NCBI GenBank assembly: GCA_002869605.1
Contig: PKUI01000142.1
Location: 1 to 44,331, forward strand
Source: Desulfuromonas sp.
GTDB taxonomy: Bacteria; Desulfobacterota; Desulfuromonadia; Desulfuromonadales; SZUA-401
Direction: 5' to 3'
DNA length: 44,331 nt
Part shown: one piece after another, positions 34,348 through 43,699 of the stretch
How the letters are laid out: the number at the start of each line of letters is the position of its first letter
How positions within the stretch are numbered: the first letter of the stretch is position 1
Position numbers and translations under genes: made by a program
Notes under the pieces: model-generated
Told to the model about the DNA's origin: nothing
The model's input: the letters and a program-made list of their open reading frames with translations, nothing else
The model's database searches: none

Positions 34348-35712
34348 CTACTTCATCCACACGGTCTGGATGTTCACAAATTCCTTGATCCCGTGATAGG
34401 AGAGCTCCCTCCCGAATCCGGAAATCTTAACCCCGCCGAAAGGAAGGCGCGGGTCACTCTTGACCATACCGTTAACGAACGCCGCGCCCGCTTCCATCTG
34501 CAAAGCGAACCGCTCGCCCTGTGTATTGTCAGCCGTCCAGACCGACGCACCGAGCCCGAACGGGGTATCGTTGGCGATACGCAAGGCATCGTCAGCATCC
34601 TTGGCGCGAATCACCAGAGCGACCGGACCGAAGAACTCTTCGTGGTATGCCGGCATTCCCGGCACCACTTCCGTGAGGATCGTCGGCGGGTAGAAACTCC
34701 CCTGGCGTTCCAGAGGCTGACCACCGAGCACCACCTTGGCCCCCTTGGCCACCGAAGCTTCGACTTGTTCGTGCAGTTCCTGCATCAGGTCGTCACGCGC
34801 CTGGGCACCGACCTGGCTCTTCTCATCGAGGGGATCACCAACAACCAAAGCAGCCATCTGGGCGGTAAACTTCTCCAGAAACAGATCGTAGACCTCTTCA
34901 ACGACGATGAAACGCTTGGCGGCAATACAGCTCTGCCCGGAGTTCAGGCATCGTGCCTTGGCAGCCACGGCCGCAGCCTCATCGAGGTCGGCGTCAGCCA
35001 GAACCACGAAGGGATCACTGCCGCCAAGCTCCATGACCGTTTTCTTGAGCATCTCGCCAGCCTTGGCGGCCACCTTGCGCCCCGCGATGTCGCTGCCGGT
35101 TAGAGTCACTGCCTTTACATGCGGATGTTCAATCACCGCGTCGACCTTACGCGAACCGATCATCAAGGTACGAAAAACATTCTTGGGGAACCCGGCCTTC
35201 TCAAAAACCTCCTCGATCTGCAGTGCACAACGGGGGACATTGGAAGAGTGTTTAAGCAGGCCGGTGTTACCCGCCATCAGAGCCGGCGCGGCAAAACGGA
35301 AAACCTGCCAAAACGGAAAGTTCCAAGGCATCACGGCGAGCACAACCCCTAAGGGACGATGGGCCACGTACGATTTGCTCGCGTCGCTGGCAATCACCTC
35401 GTCAGCAAGAAAAGACGCGGCATGGTCAGCATAGAAATCACAGCACGCAGCGCACTTATTGATCTCCGCACGACCTTCAGAGATCGGTTTGCCCATCTCC
35501 AGCGCCATGGTCCGCGCGTAACTCTCGGCATGCTCACGCAGCACTTCGGCCGCACGCTTCATCAGGGTTGACCTATCGGCAAAACTGGTCTTGCGCCATG
35601 CCGTCCAGGCATGGTTGACCTGATCAACCGTCTCGGCGACCTGGGTATCACTCCACTCTTCAAACGTTTCCAGCAGTTCCCCGGTGGCGGGGTTCAACGA
35701 TTCCAACGCCAT
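34348..35712 (-). CDS. NAD(P)-dependent aldehyde dehydrogenase, succinate-semialdehyde dehydrogenase type (YneI/Sad-like)
   Basis: This 454-aa enzyme has the complete aldehyde dehydrogenase fold: MPWNFPFWQVFR (about 133), the cofactor region FTG-equivalent TLTGSDIAGRKVAAKAG, catalytic glutamate in MELGGSDPFVV (about 232) and catalytic cysteine in NSGQSCIAAKR (about 266). The shorter length and EEFFGPVALV plus NDTPFGLGASVWT near the end match the YneI/Sad subgroup acting on succinate semialdehyde. The substrate remains inferred. GAGGAAAG precedes the start. It is cotranscribed with the psiE-like gene. Confidence 0.92.
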   Translation of the reverse strand: MALESLNPATGELLETFEEWSDTQVAETVDQVNHAWTAWRKTSFADRSTLMKRAAEVLREHAESYARTMALEMGKPISEGRAEINKCAACCDFYADHAASFLADEVIASDASKSYVAHRPLGVVLAVMPWNFPFWQVFRFAAPALMAGNTGLLKHSSNVPRCALQIEEVFEKAGFPKNVFRTLMIGSRKVDAVIEHPHVKAVTLTGSDIAGRKVAAKAGEMLKKTVMELGGSDPFVVLADADLDEAAAVAAKARCLNSGQSCIAAKRFIVVEEVYDLFLEKFTAQMAALVVGDPLDEKSQVGAQARDDLMQELHEQVEASVAKGAKVVLGGQPLERQGSFYPPTILTEVVPGMPAYHEEFFGPVALVIRAKDADDALRIANDTPFGLGASVWTADNTQGERFALQMEAGAAFVNGMVKSDPRLPFGGVKISGFGRELSYHGIKEFVNIQTVWMK

Positions 35713-36088
35713 TTCTTTCCTCCTCGAGCATTCGTAACCTACAAACCGGACAGGCCCCTAAGTTTGCCCAAATTAAACGCCAAATACAAGTTGGAGCGAA
35801 ATAAAAAACAGCTCAAATAAAACCGCATGCAGCAACTCATTTCCGAAAAACTAAGTTATAATTCCCTAATTCAAGATCTCAAGTACCCCGGAGAGCCCAT
35901 CAACGGTGATCTCAAAGCAAAACCCAACCACTTCCCCAAATAGGTTTATGAGAGGATTCTGCCTTGACCGATACATTCATATATGCTAAAAACCCGATAT
36001 TCCAATTGTGGTATATGAAATATCATCACATAACTAGGACACAGGAACCCCCTGTACACCAAAAGTGGAAGGACGAGAGGAGAAGAAG
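35713..36088. other. AT-rich intergenic region upstream of the octaheme cytochrome
   Basis: About 375 nt hold no supported gene. Possible promoter elements for the cytochrome are TTGACC at 35964-35969 with a weak TAAAAA 17 nt on, and AT-rich dyads near 35997-36030 (GATATT and AATATC). I found no riboswitch pattern here. Confidence 0.4.
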
Positions 36089-37471
36089 ATGAAGCGTTTA
36101 CTGACCACCGCACTGCTGCTGATCCTTACCGGCATCTTTGCAACACCGGTACTGGCAGGAAGCCACAAAGATCGTATCAAAGACACCATCAAGGAACCCC
36201 AGGATGTAACCCGTCAATGTCTCAGCTGCCACATGGACGAGGCCAAGGACTTCATGAAGACCTCCCACTGGCGCTGGGCGCTGGAGCAGGAAGTCAACGG
36301 TGATGACGTTGACCGCGGCAAGGGGAATGCCCTGAACAACTACTGTACTTCGGTGGCCGGCAATGAGCAGTTCTGTGCCAAGTGCCACGCGGGCTACGGC
36401 ATGACCGACTTCAAATCCTACGACTTCGACAACCCTGAAAACATCGACTGCCTGGTCTGCCACGACACCACAGGCAACTACGCCAAGGACACCAACAAGG
36501 CAGGGATGCCGACCCCGCGTGCCATGGAGCGCCTGTTGATGGTTGCACAGAACGTCGGCATGCCGAACCGCGACAACTGCGGTCAGTGCCACTTCTTCGG
36601 TGGTGGCGGCGACGCCGTCAAACACGGCGACCTCGACTCCTCGATGTCGTACCCCGAAAAAGATACCGACGTCCATATGGCCATCGACGGCAACGACTTC
36701 AACTGTACCGAGTGCCACATGACCGAGGACCACGTCATCTCGGGTAACTCCCTCGGTGTTTCGCCGGGTGGCAAGACCCACTTCGGCTGCAGCCAGTGCC
36801 ACGAAGGTGAGGTTCACGCTGAAAGTCGCCTCAACGCACACATCGATACCGTGGCCTGCCAGACCTGCCACATCCCGACCTTCGCCAAGAACCTGGCTAC
36901 CAAGGTCTGGTGGGACTGGTCGAAAGCGGGTGAAGAGCGCCAGTTCGACGAGAAGGACGAGCACGGCCACCACACCTACGTGAAGAAAAAAGGTGAAATG
37001 AAGTATGCCAAGGACGTTGTACCAACCTACAAGTGGTACAACGGCACCGGCGGCGCTTACCAGCGCGGCGCCAAGATCGAAGAGGACGAAGTCGTCAAGA
37101 TTGCCTACCCGCTCGGCAGCAAGAAAGACGACGATGCCAAGATCTATCCCTTCAAGGTCATGGGTGGCAAACAGATCTACGACACCAAGTACAAAAACCT
37201 GATCACCGCCAAGGTAGCCAACGAAGGCGGCTACTGGGTCGACTTCGACTGGGACAAGGCAGCACGTCTCGGCAGCGAAGCGAGTGGCCTCCCCTACAGC
37301 GGCGAGTACGGTTTTGCAGAAACCATCATGTACTGGCGCATCAACCACATGGTAGCGCCCAAAGAAGAAGCCCTGACCTGCCTCGAGTGCCACGGCGACA
37401 ACGGCCGCATGGACTGGAAAGAGCTCGGCTACAAGGGCGACCCGATGACCAACCCCAAGTGGGCCCGCTAA
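36089..37471 (+). CDS. Periplasmic octaheme c-type cytochrome (tetrathionate reductase/Otr type)
   Basis: AGAGGAG lies 6 nt before the ATG at 36089; the product is 460 aa. After a signal peptide (cut after PVLA) there are eight heme-binding motifs in order: CLSCH, CAKCH, CLVCH, CGQCH, CTECH, CSQCH, CQTCH and CLECH. The layout, with seven motifs in the first 300 residues, a long gap and the last near the C-terminus, matches the Otr-like octaheme family whose Shewanella member reduces tetrathionate, nitrite and hydroxylamine in vitro. Which substrate is used here cannot be told. Both promoter and terminator seem its own, so it is monocistronic with no quinol-oxidising partner nearby. Confidence 0.92.
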   Translation: MKRLLTTALLLILTGIFATPVLAGSHKDRIKDTIKEPQDVTRQCLSCHMDEAKDFMKTSHWRWALEQEVNGDDVDRGKGNALNNYCTSVAGNEQFCAKCHAGYGMTDFKSYDFDNPENIDCLVCHDTTGNYAKDTNKAGMPTPRAMERLLMVAQNVGMPNRDNCGQCHFFGGGGDAVKHGDLDSSMSYPEKDTDVHMAIDGNDFNCTECHMTEDHVISGNSLGVSPGGKTHFGCSQCHEGEVHAESRLNAHIDTVACQTCHIPTFAKNLATKVWWDWSKAGEERQFDEKDEHGHHTYVKKKGEMKYAKDVVPTYKWYNGTGGAYQRGAKIEEDEVVKIAYPLGSKKDDDAKIYPFKVMGGKQIYDTKYKNLITAKVANEGGYWVDFDWDKAARLGSEASGLPYSGEYGFAETIMYWRINHMVAPKEEALTCLECHGDNGRMDWKELGYKGDPMTNPKWAR

Positions 37472-37502
37472 ACACGGATCCGCTTCTTCATACCTTTGTT
37501 AT

Positions 37503-37532
37503 GCCCCCGGGAAACCGGGGGCTTTTTTTGTG
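37503..37532 (+). terminator. Terminator of the octaheme cytochrome gene
   Basis: GCCCCCGG-GAAA-CCGGGGGC with TTTTTTT directly after it, about 30 nt after the cytochrome stop. Confidence 0.92.
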
Positions 37533-37668
37533 TTTTTTAGGCTTGTATTCATGATCGCTTTCCTTTAAAAGCAGCACTGGAGTAACGACTAACTCACTGT
37601 AACTCCTTTCAATTTCACATACACATGCAATAATTAAAAATGCACGAACGTTAAACGAAAGGTGCTGC

Positions 37669-38133
37669 ATGATGAAGACCACGTTAGGCTGGAGAGAATG
37701 GCTGGCGTTACCGGAACTCGGCATCCCGGCGATCAAGGCCAAAATCGACACCGGGGCCAAAACCTCCGCCCTGCACGCTTTTTTCGTTGAGCCGTTCGAC
37801 AAACAGGGACAGACCTACGTACGTTTCGGGCTGCATCCGCTGCAGCGCCGCACGTCACCGGAAATGATCTGCGAGGCGCCCCTCAAGGAACAACGGATCG
37901 TCTCGGACTCAGGCGGACACCGCGAGCAACGCTATGTCATCGAAACCATGGTCGCGCTGGCCGGGCACAGCTGGCCGATCGAGATTACCCTCACCGACCG
38001 CGAAAGCATGCGTTTCCGCATGCTGCTGGGGCGCAGCGCCCTCGGCGACGACTTCCTGATCGTTCCGCAGTCTTCCTTTCTGACCGGCAGGGAGCTACGC
38101 ACATCCTATCGAAACAAAGGTACCCAACCATGA
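37669..38133 (+). CDS. RimK-associated retropepsin-like protease (Zn_protease family, RimB-like)
   Basis: The 154-aa protein belongs to the family long annotated as ATP-dependent zinc protease. Its key motif is [13 protein letters not shown] (about 25-37), a D-T-G-A site as in retropepsins, with [15 protein letters not shown] as the second conserved part. Family members are commonly linked with rimK ATP-grasp ligases. AAGG stands 6 nt before the first ATG. It overlaps rimK by 4 nt (ATGA), so the two products are made together. In Pseudomonas a comparable RimB partner acts with RimK in ribosome modification; the same role here is inference. Confidence 0.88.
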   Translation: MMKTTLGWREWLALPELGIPAIKAKIDTGAKTSALHAFFVEPFDKQGQTYVRFGLHPLQRRTSPEMICEAPLKEQRIVSDSGGHREQRYVIETMVALAGHSWPIEITLTDRESMRFRMLLGRSALGDDFLIVPQSSFLTGRELRTSYRNKGTQP

Positions 38134-39035
38134 AAATCGGCATTCTTTCACGCAAAGCGCAACTCTACTCGACCAACCGCCTGGTAGAGGCGGCCAGGGA
38201 GCGTGGCCACGAGGTGCAGGTGATCGACCCGCTGCGCTGCTACATGACCATTGCCTCGCAGAACCCGACCATCCACTACAGGGGGGAGGAACTCAGCGGC
38301 TTCGACGCCATCATTCCACGTATCGGCGCCTCGATCACCTTCTACGGCACGGCGGTGGTACGTCAGTTTGAAATGATGGGGGTCTTCAGCGCCAACGAGT
38401 CGGTCGCCATCAGCCGTTCCCGCGACAAGCTGCGCAGTCTGCAGCTGCTGGCCCGCAAGGGGATCGGGCTGCCGGTCACCGGCTTCGCCCACTCAACCAA
38501 GTACACCAAGGACCTGATTGACCAGGTCGGCGGTTCACCACTGGTGGTCAAGCTGCTCGAAGGGACACAAGGCATCGGCGTGGTGCTGGCCGAGACCGAC
38601 AAGGCCGCCGAAAGCGTCATCGAGGCTTTCCGCGGCCTCAAGGCGAACATCCTGGTACAGGAATTCATCAAGGAGGCCGGCGGCGCCGACATCCGCTGCC
38701 TGGTCGTCGGCGACAAGGTGGTCGCCGCCATGAAGCGCCAGGGCCCCGAAGGCGAGTTCCGCTCCAACATTCACCGTGGCGGCGAGGGATCGCTGACCCG
38801 ACTGACCCCCGAGGAACGCTCCACGGCGGTACGCTCCGCGCGGATCATGGGGCTCAACGTGGCCGGGGTCGATATCCTGCGCTCCAACCACGGTCCGGTG
38901 GTGATGGAAGTCAATTCATCACCCGGTCTGGAGGGGATTGAAAATGCGACCAACAAGGACGTCGCCGGTCATATCATCCAATTCCTGGAGAAACAGGCGC
39001 GACCGGGGAAAACCAAGACACGGGGGAAAGGGTAA
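38130..39035 (+). CDS. rimK: ATP-grasp glutamate ligase RimK
   Basis: The 301-aa protein is a full-length RimK. It carries the N-terminal [26 protein letters not shown] start, [13 protein letters not shown], and the ATP-grasp core with [17 protein letters not shown] (nucleotide-binding loop), [20 protein letters not shown], and metal ligands in [27 protein letters not shown]. coli RimK adds glutamates to the C-terminus of ribosomal protein S6 and can make poly-glutamate. It overlaps the upstream protease gene by 4 nt and the downstream deacylase gene by 1 nt (TAATG). Confidence 0.95.
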   Translation: MKIGILSRKAQLYSTNRLVEAARERGHEVQVIDPLRCYMTIASQNPTIHYRGEELSGFDAIIPRIGASITFYGTAVVRQFEMMGVFSANESVAISRSRDKLRSLQLLARKGIGLPVTGFAHSTKYTKDLIDQVGGSPLVVKLLEGTQGIGVVLAETDKAAESVIEAFRGLKANILVQEFIKEAGGADIRCLVVGDKVVAAMKRQGPEGEFRSNIHRGGEGSLTRLTPEERSTAVRSARIMGLNVAGVDILRSNHGPVVMEVNSSPGLEGIENATNKDVAGHIIQFLEKQARPGKTKTRGKG

Positions 39036-40063
39036 TGCAACAGCCCCTCTCCATCTCCGGCATCACCATCAAGCCGGGGCAACGCACGACCGTCGACCTG
39101 CCGGTGGCGAAGCTCTATACCCACACCGACATCACCCTGTCGGCGCATATCATTCATGGCCGGCAACCGGGGCCGTGCCTGTTCATCACCTCGGCAGTGC
39201 ATGGTGACGAACTCAACGGGGTTGAGATCATTCGTCGTCTGCTCAAACGCAAATCCTTAACCCACCTCAAGGGGACGCTGATCGCCCTGCCGGTGGTCAA
39301 CAGCTTCGGCTTCATCCATCGCGACCGCTACCTCCCTGACCGCCGTGACCTGAACCGCGCCTTCCCTGGATCCGAGCGTGGCTCCCTCGCCTCTCGCATT
39401 GCAGATTTGCTGTCCCGCGAGATCCTGCCCCACTGCAGCCACGGTATCGACCTGCATACCGGCGCCAACCATCGCTTTAACCTCCCCAAGATAAGGGCCT
39501 GCCTCGACGACGAGACAACTCGAGAGCTGGCAGAGGTCTTTGGCGCCCCGGTGATCATCCATTCACGTCTGCGCGACGGCTCTCTGCGCGAGGCGGTGGC
39601 CGAAAAGAACATTCCGATGCTGCTGTATGAAGCGGGGGAGGCCTTCCGCTTTGACGAACTTTCGATCCGTACCGGGCTACGCGGCATCCAGTCGGTGATG
39701 CGTGAGATAGGAATGCTGCCTCAACGACGAACACACAAGCTACCGGCGGTGTTTCGAGCCGAAACATCGAAGTGGATCAGGGCTCCGATCAGCGGCATGG
39801 TAATTCACAAGATCGCCATCGGCAAACAGGTCAAAAAAGGGGACCTGCTCGGCATCATTTCCGACCCGTTCGGCGACAATGAGCAGCGTCTCACCGCGCC
39901 CTTTTCCGGACTGGTGATCGGACGGCTGGAGATGCCGCTGGTCTACGAAGGTGACGCCCTATTTCATGTCGCGATGCTTGCCGGCGAGCTGCCCGGCGAC
40001 CAGATCCTCGACGACCTGGTGTCGGAACTGGGTCAGGACGATTTCTGGCCACGGCTCAGCTAG
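39035..40063 (+). CDS. M14-type succinylglutamate desuccinylase/aspartoacylase family enzyme
   Basis: The 342-aa protein has the zinc site of the AstE/AspA branch of carboxypeptidases: SAVHGDELNG (His and Glu ligands, about 54-63), RDLNRAFPGSERG substrate-binding stretch, and the histidine of HGIDLHTGANHR. A glutamate in LLYEAGEAFR is the likely general base. The C-terminal third (IRAPISGMVIHKIAIGKQVKKGDLLG) is a barrel-sandwich module like biotinyl/lipoyl domains, seen in this subfamily. It is encoded directly with rimK and the retropepsin-like protease, so its substrate may be a RimK-made glutamyl product; that is inferred. Confidence 0.9.
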   Translation: MQQPLSISGITIKPGQRTTVDLPVAKLYTHTDITLSAHIIHGRQPGPCLFITSAVHGDELNGVEIIRRLLKRKSLTHLKGTLIALPVVNSFGFIHRDRYLPDRRDLNRAFPGSERGSLASRIADLLSREILPHCSHGIDLHTGANHRFNLPKIRACLDDETTRELAEVFGAPVIIHSRLRDGSLREAVAEKNIPMLLYEAGEAFRFDELSIRTGLRGIQSVMREIGMLPQRRTHKLPAVFRAETSKWIRAPISGMVIHKIAIGKQVKKGDLLGIISDPFGDNEQRLTAPFSGLVIGRLEMPLVYEGDALFHVAMLAGELPGDQILDDLVSELGQDDFWPRLS

Positions 40064-40091
40064 GTTAACAACCCAGAACACAGGTGACACG

Positions 40092-41147
40092 ATGAGCAAA
40101 CAGCCCTCCAAACAGGTTGGACTCCCCCCCGGCAGCTTGGTCCATGTCGGTGAAATCAGGGTTGAACAGCCCGTTCTGTCGCTTATCCAATACGACGAGA
40201 ACAACTTTTCACGCCAGGACGACGTCACGCTCGAGCAGTGTCTGAATATCAACACCGAGACAGGGGTAAACTGGATCAACCTCTGCGGAATTCACGACAT
40301 CGAGCTGCTGCGCACCCTCGGCGAACGATTCGACATCCATCCTCTGGCCCTCGAGGACGTTCTCAACACCACCCACCGCCCGAAGACGGAAGTCTACGAC
40401 CACTACCTGCTGGTGATCCTGAAAATGATTTCCTTCAGTCATGCCGAGCAGCGCATCGACATCGAGCAGATGAGCTTCGTGGTCGGCCAGAACCTGCTGC
40501 TTTCCTTCCAGGAGCGTCAGGGAGACGTCTTCGACGCCGTCAGGGATCGGCTTCAACGGGCCAACGGCCGTATCCGCTCGCGTGGAGCCGACTACCTGCT
40601 CTACACACTGCTCGACTCGATCGTCGACCACTACTTTCATGTTTTGGAACATCTCGACGAGCGACTGGCAAACTTCGAACAGGAGCTGATCAGCGAATCG
40701 GCTGTCGACAGCATGAATCAGATCCACTACTTCTCCAAGGAACTCCTGCAGCTGCGCAAGGCGGTCTGGCCGCTGCGTGATCTGGTCGTGCAGATGCAGA
40801 ACGACGACAGTGGACTGATTCGCGAATCGACCGATCTGTTCCTGCGTGACCTGTACGATCATGCCATCCAGGCCATCGACAGTGTCGACGCCCTGCGCGA
40901 CACCGCCAGCAGCCTGCTCAATCTTCACATGTCAATCTCCGGCAACCGCATGAACGAAGTCATGAAGGTACTCACCATCATGGCATCGATCTTTATCCCG
41001 CTGACCTTTATTGCCGGCATTTACGGTATGAACTTCGAACACATGCCAGAGCTCGCCACGCAATGGGGGTATCCGCTGGTGTTGCTGCTGATGCTCGGCT
41101 GTGTCATCGGCATGGTGATCTTCTTCAAGCGGAAAAGGTGGTTATGA
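40092..41147 (+). CDS. corA: CorA magnesium/cobalt channel
   Basis: The start at 40092 (MSKQPSKQ) is chosen because the longer frame overlaps the upstream gene. The 351-aa protein has the soluble alpha/beta domain, the long stalk helix and two C-terminal membrane helices, with the signature YGMNFEHMPE between them (about 316). It mediates Mg2+ (and Co2+ or Ni2+) uptake across the inner membrane. The tail ends in the basic FFKRKRWL. It follows the deacylase gene by 28 nt, and its stop overlaps the start of the MscS gene (ATGA). Confidence 0.95.
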   Translation: MSKQPSKQVGLPPGSLVHVGEIRVEQPVLSLIQYDENNFSRQDDVTLEQCLNINTETGVNWINLCGIHDIELLRTLGERFDIHPLALEDVLNTTHRPKTEVYDHYLLVILKMISFSHAEQRIDIEQMSFVVGQNLLLSFQERQGDVFDAVRDRLQRANGRIRSRGADYLLYTLLDSIVDHYFHVLEHLDERLANFEQELISESAVDSMNQIHYFSKELLQLRKAVWPLRDLVVQMQNDDSGLIRESTDLFLRDLYDHAIQAIDSVDALRDTASSLLNLHMSISGNRMNEVMKVLTIMASIFIPLTFIAGIYGMNFEHMPELATQWGYPLVLLLMLGCVIGMVIFFKRKRWL

Positions 41148-43603
41148 TGCGACGACGTAAGTCTTTGGCAGCACGCGACGCTGCGTTCCGGTGTCCCCTG
41201 CTTCTGCTCCTGCTGTTGCCGGTCATGCTGCAGTGGGGCACCCCAAGCAAAGCGGCAAGCGAAGAGCCCCCCGCTCCGAGCGCTGAACAGACTGCCACAG
41301 CGCAATCAGCCAGCTACCCGGGGTTGGAGGAAGTCGTACCTCGCGCCACCGAACTTGATACGGCCCTCGCAGTAGCCCAGCAGCTGATTGAACAGCTGCA
41401 GGATGTGGCCACGTTCGGCCGTCAGACCGAGGAGTTGCAAAAAAACTGGCAGGAAGAAAAGAGTCAGCTTGACGGCTACGGAGATCAGAGTGAATGGCCG
41501 GTCAACCGGCTCCTGAACGTCCGTTCCTACCTCGAACGGATCGAAAAGGATGCGGGGCAGCTACTCGCCAACATCGCGACGCCGCTGAAAAGCCTCGAAG
41601 AAACACGCAAGAACTGGAACGACCAACAACGTTTCTGGCAGGAGTGGCAACAATTCCTGCGCAGCAGCGGCGCCAAGGTGCCCCGCGCGACCTTCAACGA
41701 GGTACGGCAGAAAATAAACGACATTCTTGCCCGGACGACCCATGCCACCACCACCCTGCTCAAGGTGCAGGAAGAGGTTTCCGCAACCGTTCAGCAGATC
41801 GTCAGTTTCAAGGAAAGCCTCGACACCGTTCTGTCGAACGTTCAGCAAAGCCCCTGGCGCCGCAATGCCTTCCCGCTGTTCAGTCGCGACTATCTCAGGC
41901 AGTTTCAACCGGAACTGTTCAACAAGGTGCAATCCGGTTTTGCCGCCGCGCTGCAGTTCCGCAGCGAGTTTTTTCAGCGCCAGCTCTGGCTACTGCTGGT
42001 ACAACTGCTGTTAATCGTCACCCTGGTAGGACTCCTGACCTACCTGAAAAAAACCACGGCCGAGAAGACCGACGATCTTCACTTCATCTTCTCACGCCCG
42101 TTCTCCGCGGCGCTGTTTATCAGCATCGCGACCACCTACCTGTTTCTGGTTGATCCGCCGCAGATGGTCTCCCTGACCCTGGTCGGCATCGCCACCATCG
42201 CCGTCGTACGACTCGCCTGTGCCTTGCTCAAAGAAGGCAACCAGCGCACGCTGGCGTATGTCCTGGGCGGAGTATTTATCCTCTCCAAGGCACTTACCGC
42301 CTTCGCTTTCCCGGTGCCGCTTTACCGCCTCTACCTGAGTCTTTTAGCCCTGGTAGGCATCCCGTTCCTATACTCGCTGGTGCGTCGACACTGCAGACAC
42401 CACGAGACCCCGTTCGATCGTTACGTGCTGCTGTTGTACTGCGGCATGGTGCCGCTGTTTATTGCGTTCATCGCCCAACTTGGAGGATTTGCCACCTTCA
42501 CCCAGACTCTGATCAACGCATCGATCGATACCGTCTTTGTCATGCTGTTTACCCTCATGGCGCTACGGATCTCCGAAGGGGGGCTCGAGCTGCTGTTCAA
42601 CAGCCAGTTGATCGGTGCGCGCCGTTTCGTCAAGAACCTCGGCCCCCAGGCAACCGTGCGACTGCGACGGCTTGGGAAAATCGTCATTGCACTGTTTGCC
42701 GCGCTCTACCTCCTGCAGGTCTGGGGTCTGTACGACGACATGGCGACAGCATGGAACAGCCTGCTGGCTCTGGACGTCGCCATCGGCGAGTTTCACCTGT
42801 CGGTCAGAATGGTGGTCCTGATTAGCGTGGTGCTCTACCTCTCGGTGCTGGTCTCCTGGGGATTCCAGGCGTTTCTCGAGTCGCAGATCTTCTTCGGCAA
42901 ACGGATTGACCGCGGGGTGCGGGATGCCTTCAAGAAGCTCAGCCACTACGCCCTGGTGCTGATCGGCTTTGTCACCGCCATGACCATGGCGGGGATCGAA
43001 CTGCAGAACTTTGCGATTCTTGCCGGGGCCTTCGGTATCGGTATCGGCTTCGGTCTGCAGGACATCGTCAACAATTTCGTCAGCGGCCTGATCCTGCTGT
43101 TTGAACGGCCGGTCAAAGTTGGTGACGCCGTGATCATCGACGGCCAGTGGGGCGCTATCAACAAGATCGGACTGCGCTCCACGGTGGTCGAAACCTGGGA
43201 TCACTCCGAGCTCATCGTCCCCAATTCGCAGATGATCTCTGAAAAGGTCATGAACTGGACGCTCTCAAGCAACGTGTCACGCATCACCATCACGGTCGGA
43301 GTACGCTACGGTAGCGACCTAAAGAAGGTCATCGACATCCTCAACCGGATCGGGGATGGCCACCCTGCCGTGGTCGAGAACCCTGCCCCTTCAGCCATCT
43401 TTACCGAATTCGGAGACAGCTCGATCAACTTTGAACTGCGCGTCTGGGTCGATGATATCAAGCACAGGCTGACGGTCATCAGTGACCTCGGTCTCGCTAT
43501 CGACCAGGCCTTTAAAAAGGCACATATCGAGATCCCCTTCCCGCAGCGAGATCTCCACCTGCGCAGCGTGGACCCAGAGATCAAACTTCCATCGTCGGAC
43601 TGA
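41144..43603 (+). CDS. Large MscS-family mechanosensitive channel with periplasmic coiled-coil domain
   Basis: The ATG at 41144 overlaps the corA stop; the product is 819 aa. After a signal peptide-like N-terminus (PLLLLLLLPVMLQWG) comes a helical periplasmic region (about 50-290), then about ten membrane segments. The MscS core is at the C-terminus: pore helix FAILAGAFGIGIGFGLQDIVNNFVSGLILLFERPV-type sequence (about 635-675), beta domain with GDAVIIDGQWGAINKIGLRST and VPNSQMISEKVMNW. This is the MscK/YbdG/KefA-like architecture, opening under membrane tension. Co-translation with corA suggests shared expression for ion and osmotic balance. Confidence 0.93.
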   Translation: MMRRRKSLAARDAAFRCPLLLLLLLPVMLQWGTPSKAASEEPPAPSAEQTATAQSASYPGLEEVVPRATELDTALAVAQQLIEQLQDVATFGRQTEELQKNWQEEKSQLDGYGDQSEWPVNRLLNVRSYLERIEKDAGQLLANIATPLKSLEETRKNWNDQQRFWQEWQQFLRSSGAKVPRATFNEVRQKINDILARTTHATTTLLKVQEEVSATVQQIVSFKESLDTVLSNVQQSPWRRNAFPLFSRDYLRQFQPELFNKVQSGFAAALQFRSEFFQRQLWLLLVQLLLIVTLVGLLTYLKKTTAEKTDDLHFIFSRPFSAALFISIATTYLFLVDPPQMVSLTLVGIATIAVVRLACALLKEGNQRTLAYVLGGVFILSKALTAFAFPVPLYRLYLSLLALVGIPFLYSLVRRHCRHHETPFDRYVLLLYCGMVPLFIAFIAQLGGFATFTQTLINASIDTVFVMLFTLMALRISEGGLELLFNSQLIGARRFVKNLGPQATVRLRRLGKIVIALFAALYLLQVWGLYDDMATAWNSLLALDVAIGEFHLSVRMVVLISVVLYLSVLVSWGFQAFLESQIFFGKRIDRGVRDAFKKLSHYALVLIGFVTAMTMAGIELQNFAILAGAFGIGIGFGLQDIVNNFVSGLILLFERPVKVGDAVIIDGQWGAINKIGLRSTVVETWDHSELIVPNSQMISEKVMNWTLSSNVSRITITVGVRYGSDLKKVIDILNRIGDGHPAVVENPAPSAIFTEFGDSSINFELRVWVDDIKHRLTVISDLGLAIDQAFKKAHIEIPFPQRDLHLRSVDPEIKLPSSD

Positions 43604-43699
43604 CCTGCAGCGCATTCCCCCGGGATCGTCCCTCGCGGCTTGATACCACGATCACTTTCTGACATAGTGACAACACTACCCCTCTGAAGTGAGCTGCAC

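Noticed and set aside
36098..37393. Long minus-strand frame opposite the octaheme cytochrome
   Set aside because: Mirror frame; eight heme motifs and a signal peptide define the plus-strand gene.
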